A stretch of 64,000 nucleotides of DNA from assembly GCA_012064415.1 (NCBI GenBank), contig SSNU01000119.1:451945-515944 (forward strand). The letters run 5' to 3'. This document shows, piece after piece, positions 35,289-45,889 of the stretch; within the stretch, counting starts at the first letter, position 1; every line of letters starts with the position of its first letter. A program made the position numbers and the translations under genes. Source of the stretch: Gyrodactylus bullatarudis. Taxonomy: Eukaryota; Platyhelminthes; Monogenea; Gyrodactylidea; Gyrodactylidae. The notes under the pieces were generated by a model. The model had not been told where the DNA came from, ran no database searches, and saw only the letters and a program-made list of their open reading frames with translations.

Positions 35289-38200
35289 TCATCTACACGA
35301 ACAGCTTTTCACTGACATATTCTCGTAGACCTGCATCATGAGATCTCCATTGGGTGTGTAATGCAGAATAGATTCATCGGACATTTCATGAGCAACACAG
35401 CAAGGCGGCTGGATTTTTGCAATGTTCATAGAATGAACCAGGTAGAGAATTATTGCGTGATTTGAGGTATTGTAATGACTCGACAGGGGAAACGGACAAT
35501 GACCCCAGCAGAAGCCAGCATTGTAAGCTATCGGACTGAGGACCCAATTTGACCATCCGACTGACTTGAAGTTTACGACCAAATCCCGCCTCTGACACAT
35601 GTGAACATGATGACTTGAGCCTGAAGTGAAACGTTCACGTCTATTTGGATTTCCCACCTTGATAGAATAATATTCTATTAGAATTTCAAAATTTTCACTT
35701 CATTTTCTGATGACTATTGGTCTTTAGAAAAAAATTTCCTGCAAATTTTGCTATATCTGATCAAGCGATGAATGAACACATAATCTTCAAATGCAAGATT
35801 GCCTTTGAACAGAACTCACCAAATAACCTTATGAAACGGGGAATTAAAATATTATCCCGCTCTAACAGCTCTAACAGAAATGATGCATGGTTTTTTTTGT
35901 GAATCTAGAGTCGTGGAGGATACCAAATCAATCAATCATTCATTTGATACCTGTTTCCAAATCAGTAGAAAAAAGCTAGATCTAATGTTATTCTCAATGA
36001 CGGTTGGTAAAAATCTACTCTCTAATATTCGAGTAAAACAAATCGGGAATTTGAGCGAGATAAAGTCTACAAATAAACATGAGATTTATAGAGTTTCAAG
36101 AAACAAAAGAGGAAGGTGTTCAATATGTAGAGTTTTTACTCCTGTAAAATGCCTGCAATGTAAAAGCTGTTTTTATCTCTTGGAGAAACGAAATTGCTTC
36201 TCAAATCATGCAAATACAAAATATATACTCAATTTTGAAATAAATCGCATCAAATTTATCGAGTTGGTATTGAGAGGATTAACAAAATTTTAATTCGATT
36301 AACTTTAGAAGATATTTTCCCAATTTTAGATATTGACCACTTTTAGAACCTGAAAATGGCAAACTATTCAATTCAAGCTACAACTTCTGGAGTTAAATCA
36401 GATTTTCGAATTCTACTATTTTCCAGAAAACTCTTTTCCTTTCTTCATCCACGGCCAAATTCGAATTCTTTGTCTAATGCTGATGAAAAAGTGGAAATCT
36501 GGTGCATTTTCGAAAAACGGCCTAATTTTGGTCAGATTGAATTTTTTTAGAAACTTTTTAAAATCTTCACAGCCTATTGGCTTATTTCATTATAATTATG
36601 GAATTCGAAAAATATGACTTTCCGAAGAAAAATATTGAGTATATTTGTAAAAAAAAGTAAATTCTCATCTTCATGTCAATTAGTAATCAGTAAAAGCTCT
36701 GATAATATAATTCATAACTGGAAAGAGTTATTAGTTATTTTCCGATTTTTTAAAAAACAATTACAACTTTTACAATCCTTTTTTTAAGAAATACTACACC
36801 TTTCTCTTTCTACAGATAGACCAATACAAGCCAGAAGACAACATAGTCAGGTAGCAAACGAACAACGCTATGGTCAATCTATGCTGAAAAGCTCCCTGAA
36901 GAACTACTTGTTTCAAAATTAGAAGTTAATTCTCATCTTCATGTCAACTAGCTTAAATGGGAACCACTCACAATGTCAATCTTATTAAACTGAACGTGTG
37001 ATCTCCTTTTTCTCGAGAGAGTCTCCCTTAAACTACGATCACAGTGGAAGCTGAGTAAATGGGGCTCATGTTCAATTCCATTGTGGATTCTCTCCTTCAT
37101 TAGGGGCGATTTGACATTGAATTCGACAAGCCGATGACTTTTTGGGCTTATCAATTCTTCTATTAGAATTCGGTTCATTGGAATAGTTATCCAGCCAGAA
37201 TTCAGGTCGCAATTGTGACTTTGGTCTGGTTCAAAGAATATCTCATGATAAAATTCCCTTCCGTTGTTCAGACTAAGGGATATCCAAGCTTCTTCAATAT
37301 CGACCAAATCTACAATAAATAATTTTTCATTAAATTACAGTTTTGCACTAGAAAAGAATATTGAAGAAATTATCAAAGCTTTTGAGATGAATTTTGTAGC
37401 ATTGAATGTGGTCAGATGATATAACTATGCCTTGGTATTCTCACATCTAATGAAATCTCAAAGTTGGTCACAAATAAATTAGACTTTTACTGCAGTCAAA
37501 ATGGTCGAAAAGTAGCATGTGTTGATTTTTACACGATAATAGGTTACTTTCATCTGCCATATTCTTTTTCTTATTTTATGTTCATCCTGAAAGATAGCAT
37601 CTAATTACTATAACACTCTAAAATCAACAAAATCTTCAAGCTTTATTCTCATATCTTTTGTTTTCGTTTTGATCCCAGTGACTCAACAAGATAAAATCAC
37701 TACTGTTCAAGGTTCCATGTTCCAACCATTGTACAAATCAAGGCAGGACTCTTTTCGTTTAATTAATCTTAAAATAGATTTAAAGGTAAATTTTACTCAA
37801 GAAACTTTATCAAGTTGATGCAGTAATAAAATTTAAGGCAAGCAAAGATTACTCTAGACAGGGCGTAACCAATTTTTTAGGATAAATTAACTTGATTATT
37901 AATATGAAGACTAATAAAATTTATGGTCGGTAGGAAAAAATACAATTTCTGCTTATGAAAAAGGAAGAAATTTATTCTTAGAGTCTCACAGTGGCCACTT
38001 TTTACATCTTCTGTGTAAGTAAGAATCACCTCAGTTTAGCTCAATATCTCATGGGTTTTCTTCGAATCTAGATCAATGGGATACTTTTTCTTCAGAAGAA
38101 AGGTACAATTGCAAATCTCATTCACAAATTATCTACAAAAGGGTTAATTATTACTAATAGGAGAAAATATTATTGTCTATAATTCTTTCATACAAGACAG

Positions 38201-39743
38201 TTTGGAAGGCTAAAAATATCAAATCATAAATTTTTCATGTAAGTCTTGGGGTTAACTAAAACACTCAGAAATTAACTCTTTTTCCCCTTTCATACCAAAT
38301 TTTGTAACAATTTCCAAGAGTGTAATTTGAGTAGACCCTCGTTTAAGAGGGGGAGAAGCATACCTTGATTGCAGGGATAGGTTTGTATGTTGGTCTCGTT
38401 GTGATGATACCGGAAACGTAATTGGATATCAATCAAGTCGGATTTGGCGAGAGTCGCTTGGAAATCCTTTGATAATAAAAACGTAATTCCTTGAAACATT
38501 TGGCCTAGTCTCGTGTATTTTTCATAATTCTCATTCGATTTCATTGTTCCAATATTGTTTTGAAATGCTGAAATAATTAACAAAGGAATCATGACCCATA
38601 GTCTCTAGAGGAACATGATACTTTCTCAAGCAATAACTTGAACTGAAAGATACTCTCAATACAAACTTTTTGGGTCCTCTGAACAAGTTACGAGAACACT
38701 GAATATTCCAATAAAATATTTAATTTTAGCCTAACCTAGAATTTTGGCACTCTGATGTAAACTTCTTGAGAACCTATTTGCTGAGGTAATTTCTTATCTT
38801 TTGAATTCAGATTCAAAATCAGTGGACTATTTTTATTAATCTTTTCTATAATAAAATTGTTTTAATTAGTGATTGGTAATCACTGATTACTTCAGGGCTG
38901 TAAGAAAATGTAATTTCACACTAGATAGAGAGATAGGATTGCAATAAATTTATTTTGAAAAATCTTGATAAAAAGGCCTTAACTTGTTGCAATTAACACA
39001 TGGAAGTAAACCCTTGTAAGGCCATCAAATTTCGTACGAAAAAGTTGAATGAAACTAAATAAAACCAAGTAGAGCCCGAATTAAGGTAAACCCAAAAAAG
39101 TTTAATTCCACAATTTTGCCTCAATTAACCCTCGCGCTAGAAATCAGAATTTTTTCCCATTCAACAAGATGGTTCGATTTCCCACCATGAAGAATCTCTT
39201 CTAAAGCCTAAATTAAATTTCTTGGTCCAATGTTGATATCAAATAACTGTAGTTAATTGAATGGAATCCAATAGGTCCTTAAACATTTTGCAGCAATTTA
39301 TGACAGAGAGTCTTAGGGAATCTCTTGCATAATTTTCGATGATTATTAATAATAAAAAGACCAACTCGATTCTAAGTAAGATTTTGAGCTCAAAGTTTGA
39401 AATTTTATCTTATCGTAAAGGCTATTAACTCACAGATGAATTTGTGATGGATGATTGTCGTAACAAGGCCCATGTTGTGTAATCTTTCTAGTCTCTCGGC
39501 ATTCTTCATGTGGCCATTCAGAGTAATCGAGTTCTTTGTGAACCTGGGCATGGCATGAAACGATTCACGATGTCGACTGTGGAGACTGTAGAGGTAGTTT
39601 GGAATTTGTGTTGTTGGCCTCCTCTTCCGCGCTTTCTCGCTCTCCTGGTCGAATAAACCTTTCTCCTTCTCCAGGACTAGATGTGGTATGATCAACTTAA
39701 AGTTTATGGTTATTACTAGAATTAATAGTTGAATTTGATTCAT
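35289..39743 (-). CDS. BMP2/4 (Dpp)-like TGF-beta ligand
   Basis: Secreted morphogen precursor. Exons 39743-39434, 38567-38364, 37309-36972, 35657-35289 agree in phase and give 406 aa. It opens with a hydrophobic signal (ATG at 39743), then a propeptide with IPNYLYSLHSRHRE, a typical TGF-beta propeptide helix. A furin site SRKRR lies in exon 3, about 130 residues from the end. The mature domain starts CQRRDLVVNFKSVGWSNWVL, then WGHCPFPLSSHYNTSNHAI, PPCCVAHEMS and ends SCSCR. All seven cystine-knot cysteines are present, including the one that makes the dimer (CC). Similarity is nearest to BMP2/4. Intron 3 contains an antisense piggyBac fossil and MITE pieces. Confidence 0.93.
35710..36293 (+). 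pseudogene. piggyBac transposase fossil (C-terminal half)
   Basis: The + strand, antisense to the BMP intron, reads ISDQAMNEHIIFKCKIAF then SPNNLMKRGIKI. This follows the piggyBac block D-E-x-M-x-x-F-K-G-R ... PNKPxKWGIK with key residues lost (the GR is CK). After a frame change it continues to a Cys-rich end (CSICRVFTPVKCLQCKSC), like the piggyBac zinc-ribbon tail. Broken and inactive. Confidence 0.65.
36395..36955. repeat. Fragments of the GACATGAAGATGAG MITE family in BMP intron
   Basis: 36480-36690 matches one arm of the element at 8539-9281 (GTGGAAATCTGGTGCATTTT, GGTCAGATTGAATTTTTT, TCTCATCTTCATGTCAATTA). A second end (TCTCATCTTCATGTCAACTA) lies near 36932-36951. Confidence 0.6.
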
Positions 39744-40862
39744 AATTAATAATAGTCGGAATTAAGAGAGCCGATTCATTGCCAAGGGAGAATACTAAAA
39801 CCTATATCTATAGAGACTGGGATAGACTGGATGAATTTGCAGAAACACTCATTTCAACGATTTATTCTCATTGGCCAATTCTTATTGTGACCAATCAGGT
39901 GAGAGTTGATATATTTCCATTTCATTATTTTGTTCCTCACAGCTCAAGTGAGCAGAGAGACAAACTTATTTATTTCTAATTCGTTCTTAACAAATTTGTT
40001 TATAAATATTGTAGATTTATAGTGTAGCAACATCTTGTCATTACTATACAATGGTATATCATTGAGAAGAGAGAATAAATTTTAATTAGCAAATAATAAA
40101 TTTATTATTTTACTACCCCTGGACAGAGGATATAAACACTTTTGGCGCCGATATTTGGGGGAAAGAAATTCGTTTATTGATAAACTTGTTTTATGAGCAT
40201 GAGCTTTACCTACCACAGTGTAAAACCCTGGTAGCACCAGTACAACAAAATAATGTACGTTAACCATGGTGTAAAATATAAATTCCATTCTACACAAGAA
40301 TACTTTGATTAAATTGCAAAAGGAAACCCCTTGAGAATGTAGAGTTTGATGTTTATTTTTATCCTACCGAAAGGTTTAATATAAGGTACTTTTAGGTTGG
40401 TTGGTATTACAGAGTGAAAGTTGTAAAAAATTAATAAAAGTAAAATCAGATAAAGAGTGTAATATTCCAAAACATGCAAAAATAATACACTCAAGTGGCT
40501 ACTCTACTTCTATCTTCAAATTCAAATATTACTATTAGCACAATAATAGAGAATTAACGTCTGTTTTTAAACATAAACATTGATTGTATCTTATCAAAAA
40601 TTATTAATCAGTATACAGTTTCTATTGCTCAATGAGAAAATTTTAATAAATTTATTGAAGCTACTTTAAAGTAAATATATAACATTTTGGTTGGTTAATT
40701 AGAATCAAGAATAATGATAGAAACCAAATAAATTTTGAAACTTTTTTTTAAAACAAGTTTAAGGAAAATGTCCAAATGTTGTTTAAACTTATTAAATCAA
40801 CATTTTCGGAGAGAATTCAAACAAGTCTAGAAAAGCGTTAAATGGTTTAAAAGTAATAAGTT
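39744..40862. other. Divergent gap between BMP and CaV-beta genes
   Basis: 1.1 kb, AT-rich, lying between two divergent starts, so it should hold both promoters. No TATA element stands out close to either ATG, and no ORF there resembles a known protein. Confidence 0.4.
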
Positions 40863-43553
40863 ATGTCTCGACGTGAAAGCAGAGATCGAGACAGTTACAT
40901 TGATGAAGATGTCGACTCTTTACTTGAAGCTGAGAGGGAAGAGCAAGAGAGAGCAGCTCTAGTCGAATTAGAGTTGGCTAAAGTAATCGTAATTCCTTTA
41001 ATTGGATTTTAGTCGAAACCTGTTGCTTTTGCTGTGAGAGCTAATATCGCCTTTGATGGAACTCAAGCCAACTTAAATGCACCTGCTCCAGATAGAGTAG
41101 CCTCTTTTGCTGCAAAAGATTTCATTCATGTTAAACAACGTTATGACCCCTTTTGGTGGATTGGTCGTGTTATCAAAAACAATGCTCCGTTATGCTATGT
41201 TCCATCGCCTGCCAAACTAGATGAGCTACGAATGCCCTCTCTTCATATGGAATGGGCAAACAACACCAACAGTGCTGCAGGTGAGTATATTCCCAGTTGA
41301 GAATCAGAAAATTCTATCAAAAAAATCAATTTTTGAACTAATTTGAATTATTACGTTAGACACTCTGTAAGTTTGCTTCAGAGAATTGAAATTATAATTT
41401 TCTAGGAGAATGCTACACCTATTTTTACTTGAATGACAACAGCATGGCTTTATTTTATCCCGTATACAAACACGTGATAAATAATTTTTGAAATTGAAAA
41501 ATAAATTTAATATTCTAGAAATAGGCCGAACAAGGCTGGTCGTCCAATATCCGAGAGTACTGGAGGTATGTATTCCCTAATAAATACTAGTCTAACATCT
41601 AAAATCTTTACCACAATTTTGTAGAATTTTACGATGAAGATAATATAGAAGACGATGTCAATGGGCCAACATCTCCAGGACTAGCCTCTAACAAGGGAAT
41701 TGGAGGTCCCGGAGGTATTAAGAAACCTGCTGGTGTCGGAGGTCCCACAACTCCTGGTCCGAACGCTATACCGAAGAAGAAAAACTTTTTCAGAAAAGGA
41801 GAACAGCCCCCTTATGAGGTTGTACCAATAATGAGGCCCATAGTTCTAATTGGACCTGCTCTGAAAGGTTATGACATCACTGACATGATGCAAAAGGCCA
41901 TATTCGACTTTTTAAAGCGTCACTTTGAGAATCGTCTTGTTGTCAGTAGGATTTCAACTGATATTTCAATAGCCAAGCGAGTAGGAACCCTACAGAACAT
42001 TGATAGTAAGAAGGGAGCCATGGACAAGAATAGGGGAAGACAAATATCTGCCTTGTGTGAGTTAGACTAACCATTGAAATTATTTTTGATTTCTTTCTAA
42101 TTTTCACCTGAATTTTGGAACAGTGGAAGTACAACAGGAACTTGAGAGAATTTTCGATTTGGCCAGTACAATGCAGCTTGTCGTCCTGGATTGTGACACT
42201 GTCAATCATCCAGGCCAGGTACTCAAATCTAGTTTGGCCCCGATAATAATTTATATAAAAATTGGAAGCGTCCGAGTTCTCCAAAAACTCATCAAAACTA
42301 GAGATAAAGATCAAAAGAAGAATGCCGGCGTTCAAGTGGCTGCTGCTGAGAAATTGTTACTTTGCCCACCTGTAAGTTTACCAAAGGAAAAAGGAATCCT
42401 GCCTTTAAAATTAACCCTTTCGTGAGGTTCGCCCTATATAGGGCGATTATTCAAAGTTGAAAATTCTCAGTTATTACGCAGACCCAAAAAATATCACATA
42501 ATCTATTTAATAATTTACGTTAAAAAAAATCTCGAAAATAGCAAAAAATCTCCAAGAGATATCTAAACTTGGATAAAACAACCAAATTTCGTTGAAATTG
42601 GTTTTCATCTACTCATTAGTAAATGGGAAATTCAATAGAAAAATTGACTTTTTTAGATGTGATCAAAAGAATTCTTATTGAATAGAAACCTCATTAGAAT
42701 CTCATTTAAAATCGTTTTATATCAATTCTGCGTCTTTTTCTCGATCGGTTTTCTTATCGTCTCGAAAGGGTTAATTTTTGTGTTTTTTCCCAAGGAAAAT
42801 TTTGATCTAGTCATTGATCAAAATACTCTGGAGGCAGCTTGCGAAGCTCTCAAAACCTATCTGGAAAACTATTGGTCCTCAACACATCCGCCTGTGCAGA
42901 CTCTTCCGACCAGTAAAGCTGACAAGTTGCAATTCCTGAACCAGGATAAGCAAAATCATTTTACACCTCAACATCCACCATCAGGGCCATTATTTGGACC
43001 AGAGGGAGAGATTCTCTCGAGTCAAGTACCCATGCATCCCGGTAGACCCGGTGTCATGAGTATGAGCGCATTCGCCTTGCATGCTGGCTTTTCAGCTCAG
43101 GAAATTAGTGCATTGGCTGGTGCTCGTTCTGGTTGGCCAGGGGCATATCCAGAAGCTTCCATGAATCTGTATGATCAAGACGGAATCGATAGTCAGTCTG
43201 GTCCTTTGAATGGAAGACAGCCTCTGACAGCAGCTGGCCGTACTATGATTAATGATTCATCTGATGCTAGAGCCAAGGCATTAATGATTGTCCAGAAACA
43301 ACAACAAATAAACAATCAAGAGCAAGCCAAGCAAATTCATCTGGTCAACGCACCTGGTCTCCATCAAGTTCAAGGGGGAGCTGCCTTTGGTAATGAGGGT
43401 ACTGACACCCCGATTGTCTTCCAGAGTAGATCTGCACGTCAAGCCAAACAGAGAGAGTATGAACTGGAGAGGGCTCGAAAAGAAATTGAAGCTCAACTTA
43501 CGGGAAAAAAGAGAAGAAATCGAAATTTCCCCTTAAAACAAGAAGCCGTTTAG
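40863..43553 (+). CDS. Voltage-gated calcium channel beta subunit
   Basis: Cytosolic MAGUK-type subunit that binds the alpha-1 channel I-II loop and sets trafficking and gating. Exons 40863-40982, 41013-41280, 41625-42056, 42124-42371, 42795-43553 give about 608 aa. The SH3 part starts [16 protein letters not shown] and includes [10 protein letters not shown] and YVPSP. A Gly/Pro-rich HOOK follows ([11 protein letters not shown]). The guanylate-kinase-like domain has [49 protein letters not shown] and APIIIYIKI. The long C-terminal tail is Gln-rich. Intron 1 is 30 nt. A possible extra 47-nt exon (41520-41566) would read [15 protein letters not shown] in the frame that joins exon 3, but its upstream phase does not match exon 2, so splicing here is unresolved. 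The family call is firm. Confidence 0.94.
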
Positions 43554-43723
43554 AATTAACATGAATCGACTCAGAGAATTACCTCATCCTTATAATAATA
43601 AACTCCAAATCTAAGAACAAGACTTGTATTAATAAATTCATTCTATGATTCGATTGATAAGAAAGAGTAGGGAGATTCAACTAGGTTAATTTTATTAAAA
43701 AATCATCTGAGAGAGTGGTGAAA

Positions 43724-44194
43724 TTAGACTTTATCGATGCCAATGATTCCGCAGGCCACTCGGGATCCAGAGTTTCCAGTCTTAAGACTCTCTTGGTCCC
43801 CACCCTTACCCAAGTCATCTTCCTTCTCGTGGATGACAATTGATCTTCCAATTATTGAATATTGACCAATAAGCTTAACAACTTTATCCTCAAATGATCC
43901 TATGCATTTTCTATTACTATCTGCAAGTATGTTGCCGAAATCTCCATGATGACGTTTATTTTCATCATCAACTCTGTCACCGTGATCTTTATTCAATGGA
44001 TTATAATGTGGTCCAGCGGTAGCACACCCGTCGGAAAGATTTCCAAATTCATGAACATGGAATCCATGCAGTCCAGGTGCAAGTCCATTGATTTCATAAG
44101 TAACTTTGGTTGGAGCAGATTCACTAGCCTGTTCGAAATGAATCAGACCGGTAATGTCTGTGCCGGTAACTTTGCATATAGCTTTTACGACCAT
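43724..44194 (-). CDS. SOD1: Cu/Zn superoxide dismutase, cytosolic type
   Basis: Dismutes superoxide to hydrogen peroxide and oxygen. Single exon, 156 aa. Copper and zinc ligands are visible in GFHVHEFG, GPHYNP, RHHGDFGN and IVIHEKEDDLGKGG. The disulfide Cys pair is in DGCATAGPH and SRVACGIIG, with the active-site Arg in GSR. I chose the ATG at 44194 (MVVKAICKV), because the frame upstream to 44242 has no ATG and would add an unlikely leader; without it there is no signal peptide. The gene is divergent from selenoprotein T over 87 bp. Confidence 0.96.
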   Translation of the reverse strand: MVVKAICKVTGTDITGLIHFEQASESAPTKVTYEINGLAPGLHGFHVHEFGNLSDGCATAGPHYNPLNKDHGDRVDDENKRHHGDFGNILADSNRKCIGSFEDKVVKLIGQYSIIGRSIVIHEKEDDLGKGGDQESLKTGNSGSRVACGIIGIDKV

Positions 44195-44281
44195 TTTTAA
44201 TACCACACTTGAAAATAATTTAAATTGGATGAGTAAAAACACTGATTGATATTAATTTCTTTTGTTGAAAATTGTTTTAAA
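44195..44281. promoter_or_regulatory. Shared promoter region of SOD1 and selenoprotein T
   Basis: Only 87 bp separate the two ATGs, so transcription start sites and 5' UTRs must be tightly packed or overlapping. Both products act on redox balance. No TATA box recognised. Confidence 0.5.
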
Positions 44282-44899
44282 ATGGCGAAGCATTCAATGC
44301 TCGTGATATCCCTGTTTTCCTTAACAGTATTTCTATTCATTCAGGACATAATTGGTTACGGTGATCATAGTCCCAATATCGAAAAATTCAAAGATATACC
44401 TGATATAGCAATGTCCAGTGACATACTTCCCACTGTAAAAATTCAGTATTGCTCTTCATGAGGCTACCGACGCGCTTTCGAAGATATCGCCCAAGTAATC
44501 TCGAAGCGCTATCCCAATTTGAGAATAGAAGATGAATATTATCCCCCACCATTCCTTAAATCTAGAATTGCCAGCTTTATAAACATTTTTAAGTTCCTTA
44601 TTATCATAGTACTGGTAGCTGGAATTAATCCATTCGCCAGTTTGAACCTGCCAACTCCAGCCCTCTTTGAATACGCAACAGAAAATAAAGTATCCTCGTG
44701 TATGCTATTCTTCCTCGTTGGTAGTATAATTGAAGGACAACTAATTTCTACTGGAGCGTTTGAAATAACGCTTAACGATATTAAGGTTTGGAGTAAAATT
44801 GATTCTGGTCGTCTACCTCGCATGGATGAACTATTCCAAATACTCGATAGTAATATGCAATTCAACAAGGAAGGTTTATCATTAAATAAGCCCCTTTAA
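44282..44899 (+). CDS. SELENOT: Selenoprotein T with in-frame UGA (Sec)
   Basis: ER-membrane thioredoxin-like oxidoreductase. The frame from ATG 44282 runs to TAA at 44897 with one TGA, at 44459-44461, inside the motif Y-C-S-S-(UGA)-G-Y-R-R. This is exactly the CxxU redox site of SelT. After the UGA the protein continues in frame with family blocks: VISKRYPNLRIEDEYY, a TM segment around SFINIFKFLIIIVLVAG, NPF, ENKVSSCMLFFLVGSIIEGQ, and STGAFEITLNDIKVWSKIDSGRLP. Total 205 codons, close to human (195). An N-terminal signal sequence is present (MLVISLFSLTVFLF). Intronless. A SECIS element follows in the 3' region. The conserved sequence beyond the UGA makes selenocysteine the only sensible reading. 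Confidence 0.95.
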
Positions 44900-44972
44900 A
44901 AGTATTCCCCGTGCCCTCCTCCCCCGAAAAAAAAATAATTTTCTATTCTCAAAAATTAAATGTCAAAATAAT

Positions 44973-45038
44973 GAGAAAACTTATGACAGAATTTCAGTAA
45001 ACCCAAATTGGGCCTGATCTTCTTGATGTCCTTTTCTC
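44973..45038 (+). ncRNA. SECIS element (form 2) of selenoprotein T
   Basis: Folded by hand: helix I GAGAAAA (44973-44979) with TTTTCTC (45032-45038); quartet ATGAC (44983-44987) facing TGAT (45024-45027), giving the U-U, G-A, A-G core; helix II AGAA/TTCT, a 2x2 mismatch, then TCAG/CTGA; apical AAA (44999-45001) followed by a ministem CCC/GGG around AAATT. This is the eukaryotic form-2 layout, with 11 nt between quartet and apical A's. It begins 74 nt after the SelT stop and before the AATAAA at 45161-45166. Confidence 0.92.
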
Positions 45039-45160
45039 GATCGTGATTTTCCACATACACAACTTTTATTGCTATGGAAACTGTACTTTTTGTTAGATTT
45101 GGTTCAATATAAACCCACAAAACGTTTGATTGAGTCTCTAAAAATTGTACTTTATTCAAA

Positions 45161-45166
45161 AATAAA
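45161..45166 (+). terminator. Polyadenylation signal AATAAA after SelT
   Basis: AATAAA lies 123 nt past the SECIS, so the SECIS would be kept in the 3' UTR. Confidence 0.6.
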
Positions 45167-45601
45167 ACATAATACTGATTAATTTGTATTTTTACAACAA
45201 AAAATTTATATTATAAATTCAATAGTTCAGTTTGTTATTGGTTACATAGAGAACTACTATGCAAAAATATTACAATATTCATTCATGTGTTTACTTTCAA
45301 GTAACTACGCGATGTTATAGATTTTATTTATAGATAATTTTAAAAATAGTTGTGAAATTTTGAATAACGATTAAAATCACTACATCTCTAAACTATGACC
45401 AAGGTGGGGTAGTGTAGTGAGCAATTGAATTTATGGGTGTAATGATTTTGTGGAAGTTTAATCTTTGGAAGCCCCCTGAGGAGGTCAGTTTAGCTTTATT
45501 TTTATTTGATTACATTTAGTCTTTGTACATGAAACAAAAAATGAGTAAAAAGGGCAAAATTTCCAAGAAATTCATAAAACTTTATATTTGAGAAGAAGAG
45601 T
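45167..45601. other. Gap between SelT and the six-Cys peptide gene
   Basis: Convergent gap. A minus-strand AATAAA near 45500 can serve the peptide gene. No other feature recognised. Confidence 0.4.
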
Positions 45602-45829
45602 CTATTCCTTCTTTTCAGCCCTGCATTCCTTGACGCAGGAGATTCGATCTTCTGCACACTCGTCCTTGGACGCTTTCTCACGGTGAGCCCTTCCAGTGCA
45701 TCTACCCCAGCTTCTTTCACATTTTCTAGCGCACAGATTGGCCTCGGAAACCTTGTAGGCTTGCAGACTGCCGAACAACATGACAAGTCCAAAGAGTAGC
45801 AGACCAACTTGTAATTTCATCATTATCAT
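45602..45829 (-). CDS. Small secreted six-cysteine peptide
   Basis: 75 aa, single exon, ATG at 45829. Residues 1-24 are a clear signal peptide (LQVGLLLFGLVMLFGSLQA). The mature 51 residues are rich in Lys, Arg and Glu with six Cys in the pattern C-x3-C-x6-C-x13-C-x6-C-x3-C. The two symmetric C-x3-C pairs suggest two helices held together by disulfides (helical hairpin). A TATA box lies 53-60 bp upstream. No known family is recognised; antimicrobial, salivary/venom-like or structural roles are all guesses. Confidence 0.75.
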   Translation of the reverse strand: MIMMKLQVGLLLFGLVMLFGSLQAYKVSEANLCARKCERSWGRCTGRAHREKASKDECAEDRISCVKECRAEKKE

Positions 45830-45881
45830 CTTTCTGGCTTTCCCTTGTGGATAATTTGCTTAATCACACAAGCATCATGGT

Positions 45882-45889
45882 CTTTTATA
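45882..45889 (-). promoter_or_regulatory. TATA box of the six-Cys peptide gene
   Basis: TATAAAAG on the minus strand, about 55 bp upstream of the start codon. The spacing allows a short 5' UTR. Confidence 0.65.

Noticed and set aside
43946..44200. 84-residue plus-strand ORF over SOD1
   Set aside because: Antisense shadow of SOD1.
44539..44868. 109-residue minus-strand ORF over SelT
   Set aside because: Antisense shadow of the SelT coding sequence.
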